From positions 1 through 8,857 of the forward strand of contig JAHKLV010000242.1 in assembly GCA_020854925.1 (NCBI GenBank): a stretch of 8,857 bases of DNA. The letters run 5' to 3'. The number at the start of each line of letters is the position of its first letter. The first letter of the stretch is position 1. Positions 6,267-8,857 of this stretch are shown here, one piece after another. Under the pieces are notes generated by a model. It was not told the origin of the DNA. It did not search any database and saw only the letters and a list, made by a program, of their open reading frames with translations. The DNA comes from Candidatus Methanofastidiosia archaeon. GTDB taxonomy: Archaea; Methanobacteriota_B; Thermococci; Methanofastidiosales; NM3. The position numbers were made by a program, and so were the translations under genes.

Positions 6267-7134
6267 ACGATTCCACGAGGTCCTGATTCTCCGCTATCCA
6301 CTGTGCGGCGATGTCGGACGGTTCCATACCCTCATCGCTGTAGAGGAGAATCCACTCGCTCTGAGTGTCGGGTGCTACCTCGAACTTCTCGAAGAACGAC
6401 TGAAGCTCGGGAAAGTCGTCGGCGAATTCCGTACGGGTAATGGTGTAGACCACATCGCCGCCGCCAAAGATCTGCTCTGGCTCATCAAGCTTCTGGATGT
6501 CGAACCGGGCAAAGGCCGAGTGCGGTTCCCAGATGGTAAAGACCACCCACTCACCGGACTTTATCTTGCTGTCAACTTCAGCCATCATGGCAGGCGTGCT
6601 GCTTGACTTGAGCGTGTAATCGAGGTCATAGAGATCGATGGCGCGCTCGGCGTTGTGCATGATGCCTGCTCCTGGCTCAATGCCCACGATGGTGCCCCCA
6701 AACTCGCTGACATAATCGTTGAGGTCGGAAACGGCGGTCACTCCGGCATCATAGACATACGAAGGGACGGCAAGTCCCAACCAGGTCGTATCGACGTTGA
6801 CATGAACCTGCTCAAGATCGTCCCCATACTGCGTCCAGTAGTCCTGGTGCGTGACAGGCAACCACCCGGCAAGGAGGACATCAATGTTTCCTTTTGCCAT
6901 CTCAGCATATACGATGCCGGCGTCAAGGGTACTTGTATTGACCGTATATCCCCAGTCCTCAAGCACCTGCTTTACGACCTCGGTCTTTACCGTGACCCCC
7001 GGCCACGGGGGTAATCCGAACGAGACCGTACCTTTAGTATCATCATCTGAACCTGAATTTATGCAGCCGCTCAGAAGGACTGCGGTGGCCACAAGCATAA
7101 GCACGATGCCTGATGCCAGGGCCTTTTTCTTCAC
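6256..7134 (-). CDS. Glycine betaine/proline ABC transporter substrate-binding lipoprotein
   Basis: Extracytoplasmic receptor of an osmoprotectant importer (OpuAC/ProX family), 292 residues. Residues 1-24 are a lipoprotein signal with basic MKKK, hydrophobic core and lipobox LLSGC (Cys24). The mature domain begins with VSFGLPPWPGV (37-47). It carries tryptophans placed like the betaine-binding aromatic cage: PPWPG, AGWLPVTH (about 89-96), TTWLGLAV and VFTIWEPH, together with GIEPGAG. These features indicate a quaternary-amine ligand such as glycine betaine, although proline betaine or choline cannot be excluded. The start is a GTG at 7134; there is no ATG in a suitable place, and AGGAGGTG lies just upstream. 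It is the last gene of the three-gene operon, 37 bases after the permease stop. Confidence 0.92.
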   Translation of the reverse strand: MKKKALASGIVLMLVATAVLLSGCINSGSDDDTKGTVSFGLPPWPGVTVKTEVVKQVLEDWGYTVNTSTLDAGIVYAEMAKGNIDVLLAGWLPVTHQDYWTQYGDDLEQVHVNVDTTWLGLAVPSYVYDAGVTAVSDLNDYVSEFGGTIVGIEPGAGIMHNAERAIDLYDLDYTLKSSSTPAMMAEVDSKIKSGEWVVFTIWEPHSAFARFDIQKLDEPEQIFGGGDVVYTITRTEFADDFPELQSFFEKFEVAPDTQSEWILLYSDEGMEPSDIAAQWIAENQDLVESWKS

Positions 7135-7145
7135 TTCGATTCTTA

Positions 7146-7153
7146 CACCTCCT
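7146..7153 (-). promoter_or_regulatory. Strong ribosome-binding site for a GTG start
   Basis: On the minus strand it reads AGGAGGTG, a full match to the archaeal anti-Shine-Dalgarno sequence, with 11 bases between its end and the GTG at 7134. It supports that non-ATG start. The strong site may raise output of the binding protein above that of the membrane subunits (inference). Confidence 0.7.
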
Positions 7154-7171
7154 AATGTATTCTAGCATGAA

Positions 7172-8005
7172 TCAATGCTCGTAAATGCGTGCAATTGCCT
7201 TCGTTATCCTGTCAAGGATAATGGCAAGGAACACCACGGAAAGCCCCGCCTCGAGGGCGTGCACAAGGCTGTACCGCTGTATGCCGGATATGATGACCTC
7301 CCCGAGGCCGCCGGCACCGATGAATCCCGCTATGACCACCATGGAAAACGCCAGCATGATGGTCTGGTTGATGCCCATGGCGATGGATGGCATGGCTATG
7401 GGCAGCTCTATCTTGGTAAGTATCTGTCGCGACGTCGATCCAAAGGACGTCCCCACCTCAACAATCTGCTCCGAGACCTGCTCTATGCCCAGGCAGGTGA
7501 GCCTAATGGCAGGAGGCATCGCGAAGATGACCGTTGCCACAACCCCCGGCGCCTCCCCGATGCCGAAAAAGAGGACGGCAGGAATAAGGTAGGAAAGCGA
7601 CGGCAGCGTCTGCATGAAGTCGAGGAGCGGCTCGAGGAGCGTCGACACGACAGGCTTTCGCGCCTTGAGGATGCCCATGGGTATACCGAGGAAAAGCGCT
7701 ATGGCCGTTGCCACGAACACGAGGGCAAGGGTGTGGAGCGTCGCATCCCACAGACGCATGCTGTAGATGAGCGAAAGGCTTGCCACGGAAAAGGCAGCCA
7801 CATGAAGGCGCGCCGCCTTCCACGATATGAGGGCAACAAGAGCGACAAGAAGGACGGGAGGCAGAAACGCCAGCACGTCGTACACGCCGCCCACCATAGC
7901 ATTGATGCCCGAACTGATGGCGCTAAAGATGGCATGGAGATTGTCGCTCAGGAAATTGATGCCGTTCACCAGCTCCCTACCTATAGGAATGCGCGGAATC
8001 ATCAT
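7172..8005 (-). CDS. Glycine betaine/proline ABC transporter permease
   Basis: Membrane subunit of the OpuA/ProU importer, 277 residues, of the binding-protein-dependent permease family. Hydrophobic segments lie near 45-61, 66-82, 91-112, 137-168, 212-236 and 253-265. The cytoplasmic EAA coupling loop that docks on the ATPase is EVGTSFGSTSRQILTKIELP (183-202), continuing to AMPSI. The AGFIGAGGLGEVI stretch (226-238) is typical of ProW-type permeases. The ATG at 8005 overlaps the stop of the upstream ATPase gene by four bases (ATGA), so translation is coupled; a second ATG follows directly at 8002. The protein is a single-domain permease, not fused to the binding protein as in some OpuA systems. 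Confidence 0.95.
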   Translation of the reverse strand: MMIPRIPIGRELVNGINFLSDNLHAIFSAISSGINAMVGGVYDVLAFLPPVLLVALVALISWKAARLHVAAFSVASLSLIYSMRLWDATLHTLALVFVATAIALFLGIPMGILKARKPVVSTLLEPLLDFMQTLPSLSYLIPAVLFFGIGEAPGVVATVIFAMPPAIRLTCLGIEQVSEQIVEVGTSFGSTSRQILTKIELPIAMPSIAMGINQTIMLAFSMVVIAGFIGAGGLGEVIISGIQRYSLVHALEAGLSVVFLAIILDRITKAIARIYEH

Positions 8006-8857
8006 ACCCGCCTCCGAAGGACGTTGATGGCATCTTGTTCACGGATGTATCCCAAAAACATGCCGTCGCCGTCGACGACCGGTACGGGATGCACAGACGA
8101 TATAAGGGCAGGAAGACACTGATTCAGGGTCTTGACCCCCTCCACCGCACGCAGCTGCACGATGACCTCGCCAATCGTGTGAACCCCGCATTCTTCCCAT
8201 CCCGCGAGCTCTTCCTCGGTAACAATGCCGACGTAGTTTCCCTCTTTCGTCACATAGCAGACGCCGTTGTCAGAGGCGGCAATGCATGAGGCCGCCTCGG
8301 CTGGCGTGGCCGACACATCGAGCGCCGTCTCGGCGCCGTGGGCGAGGGTCTCGACCCGGATAACGCTTCCGTACTCCACCTTCTGGACGAAGGTGCGAAC
8401 AAACTCCGTGGCAGGGGAAAGGAGGATGGCCTCAGGCGTGTCCAGCTGCACCATCGTGCCCTCCTCGTCAAGGATGGCGATGCGGTCGCCGAGCTTGATG
8501 GCTTCGTCAAGGTCGTGGGTTATAAAGAGAATGGTCTTTTTCATCTTTTTCTGCAGGCGGACAAGCTCCTCCTGCATGCCTTGTCGTATGAGGGGGTCCA
8601 AGGCAGAAAACGGTTCATCCATAAACAGGATGTCGGGATCGACGGCAAGAGCCCGTGCGAGCCCAACGCGCTGTTTCATACCCCCTGAAAGCTCAGAGGG
8701 CTTGCTGTTCTCCCATCCCTCCAAGCCGACGAGCCTGAGCGCTTCAATGCCCTTTTTCACCATGTCCTCCTTTTGCGCACCTCGCATCTCAAGGCCGAGC
8801 ACGGCGTTCATGAGAACGGTGCGGTGGGGAAGGAGGCCGAAGTGCTGGAACACCATG
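8002..8857 (-). CDS. Glycine betaine/proline ABC transporter ATP-binding protein with CBS pair (5' part missing)
   Basis: Energising ATPase of the importer, cut by the window edge: the true start and the Walker A loop lie beyond 8857. Numbering from the first Met codon in the window, the visible part has the Q-loop VFQHFGLLPHRTV (2-14), signature LSGGMKQR (56-63), Walker B ILFMDEP (76-82), D-loop SALD and H-loop THD (His114). Residues about 176-284 form two CBS domains, for example GVCYVTKEGNYVGIVTEEEL and PVPVVDGDGMFLGYI. CBS pairs on OpuAA/ProV-type ATPases are known in Lactococcus OpuA to sense ionic strength and gate transport. The C-terminus ends in RRRV rather than an acidic tail. The stop overlaps the permease start by four bases. 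It is the first of three co-transcribed genes seen in this window. Confidence 0.95.
   Translation of the reverse strand, partial: MVFQHFGLLPHRTVLMNAVLGLEMRGAQKEDMVKKGIEALRLVGLEGWENSKPSELSGGMKQRVGLARALAVDPDILFMDEPFSALDPLIRQGMQEELVRLQKKMKKTILFITHDLDEAIKLGDRIAILDEEGTMVQLDTPEAILLSPATEFVRTFVQKVEYGSVIRVETLAHGAETALDVSATPAEAASCIAASDNGVCYVTKEGNYVGIVTEEELAGWEECGVHTIGEVIVQLRAVEGVKTLNQCLPALISSVHPVPVVDGDGMFLGYIREQDAINVLRRRV

Noticed and set aside
7175..8122. Long plus-strand open frame of 315 codons opposite the permease gene
   Set aside because: It is antisense to a clear permease with membrane segments and an EAA loop. The translation is a charged, low-complexity Arg/Lys/His-rich string typical of a GC-rich shadow frame.

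Overview
The window reads as chromosomal DNA of a euryarchaeon, most likely a methanogen of the Methanomicrobiales/Methanosarcinales type. Evidence: A/T-rich TATA-type promoter boxes (TTTATAAA at 2521, AAATATTT at 1879), one gene whose box sits at leaderless distance, several lipoproteins with a lipobox Cys, a DUF1638 protein of a kind common in methanogens, and an archaeal-style succinyl-CoA synthetase pair. Strong Shine-Dalgarno sites (AAGGAGG before sucD, AGGAGGTG before the betaine-binding protein) also occur. The coding DNA is GC-rich and the promoter gaps are AT-rich. The exact genus cannot be fixed from this window.

Left part (1-2323): a DUF1638 protein (+) runs tail to tail, with a 7-base overlap, into a surface-anchored staphylococcal-nuclease-like lipoprotein carrying a C-terminal lamin-tail domain (-). 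Divergent from the nuclease is a small NTF2-like lipoprotein (+). The two lipoprotein genes face away from a short region holding a palindromic TATA element.

Middle (2324-4581): an AT-rich promoter gap leads into sucC-sucD (+), a tight two-gene operon for ADP-forming succinyl-CoA synthetase. It ends in a clear GC hairpin plus T tract. Succinyl-CoA ligase links succinate and succinyl-CoA in the partial TCA pathway that such archaea use for biosynthesis.

Right part (4679-8857), all on the minus strand: in transcription order, a glycine betaine/proline-type ABC importer (ATPase with CBS pair, cut by the window edge; permease; binding lipoprotein), a terminator-like hairpin, then a two-gene unit of a GNAT acetyltransferase and an ornithine/alanine-racemase-family PLP enzyme. 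The importer is osmoprotectant uptake. The acetyltransferase/racemase pair beside it could act on an amino acid or osmolyte, but its substrate is not visible in the sequence. No RNA gene, CRISPR array, insertion sequence or other mobile element was recognised.
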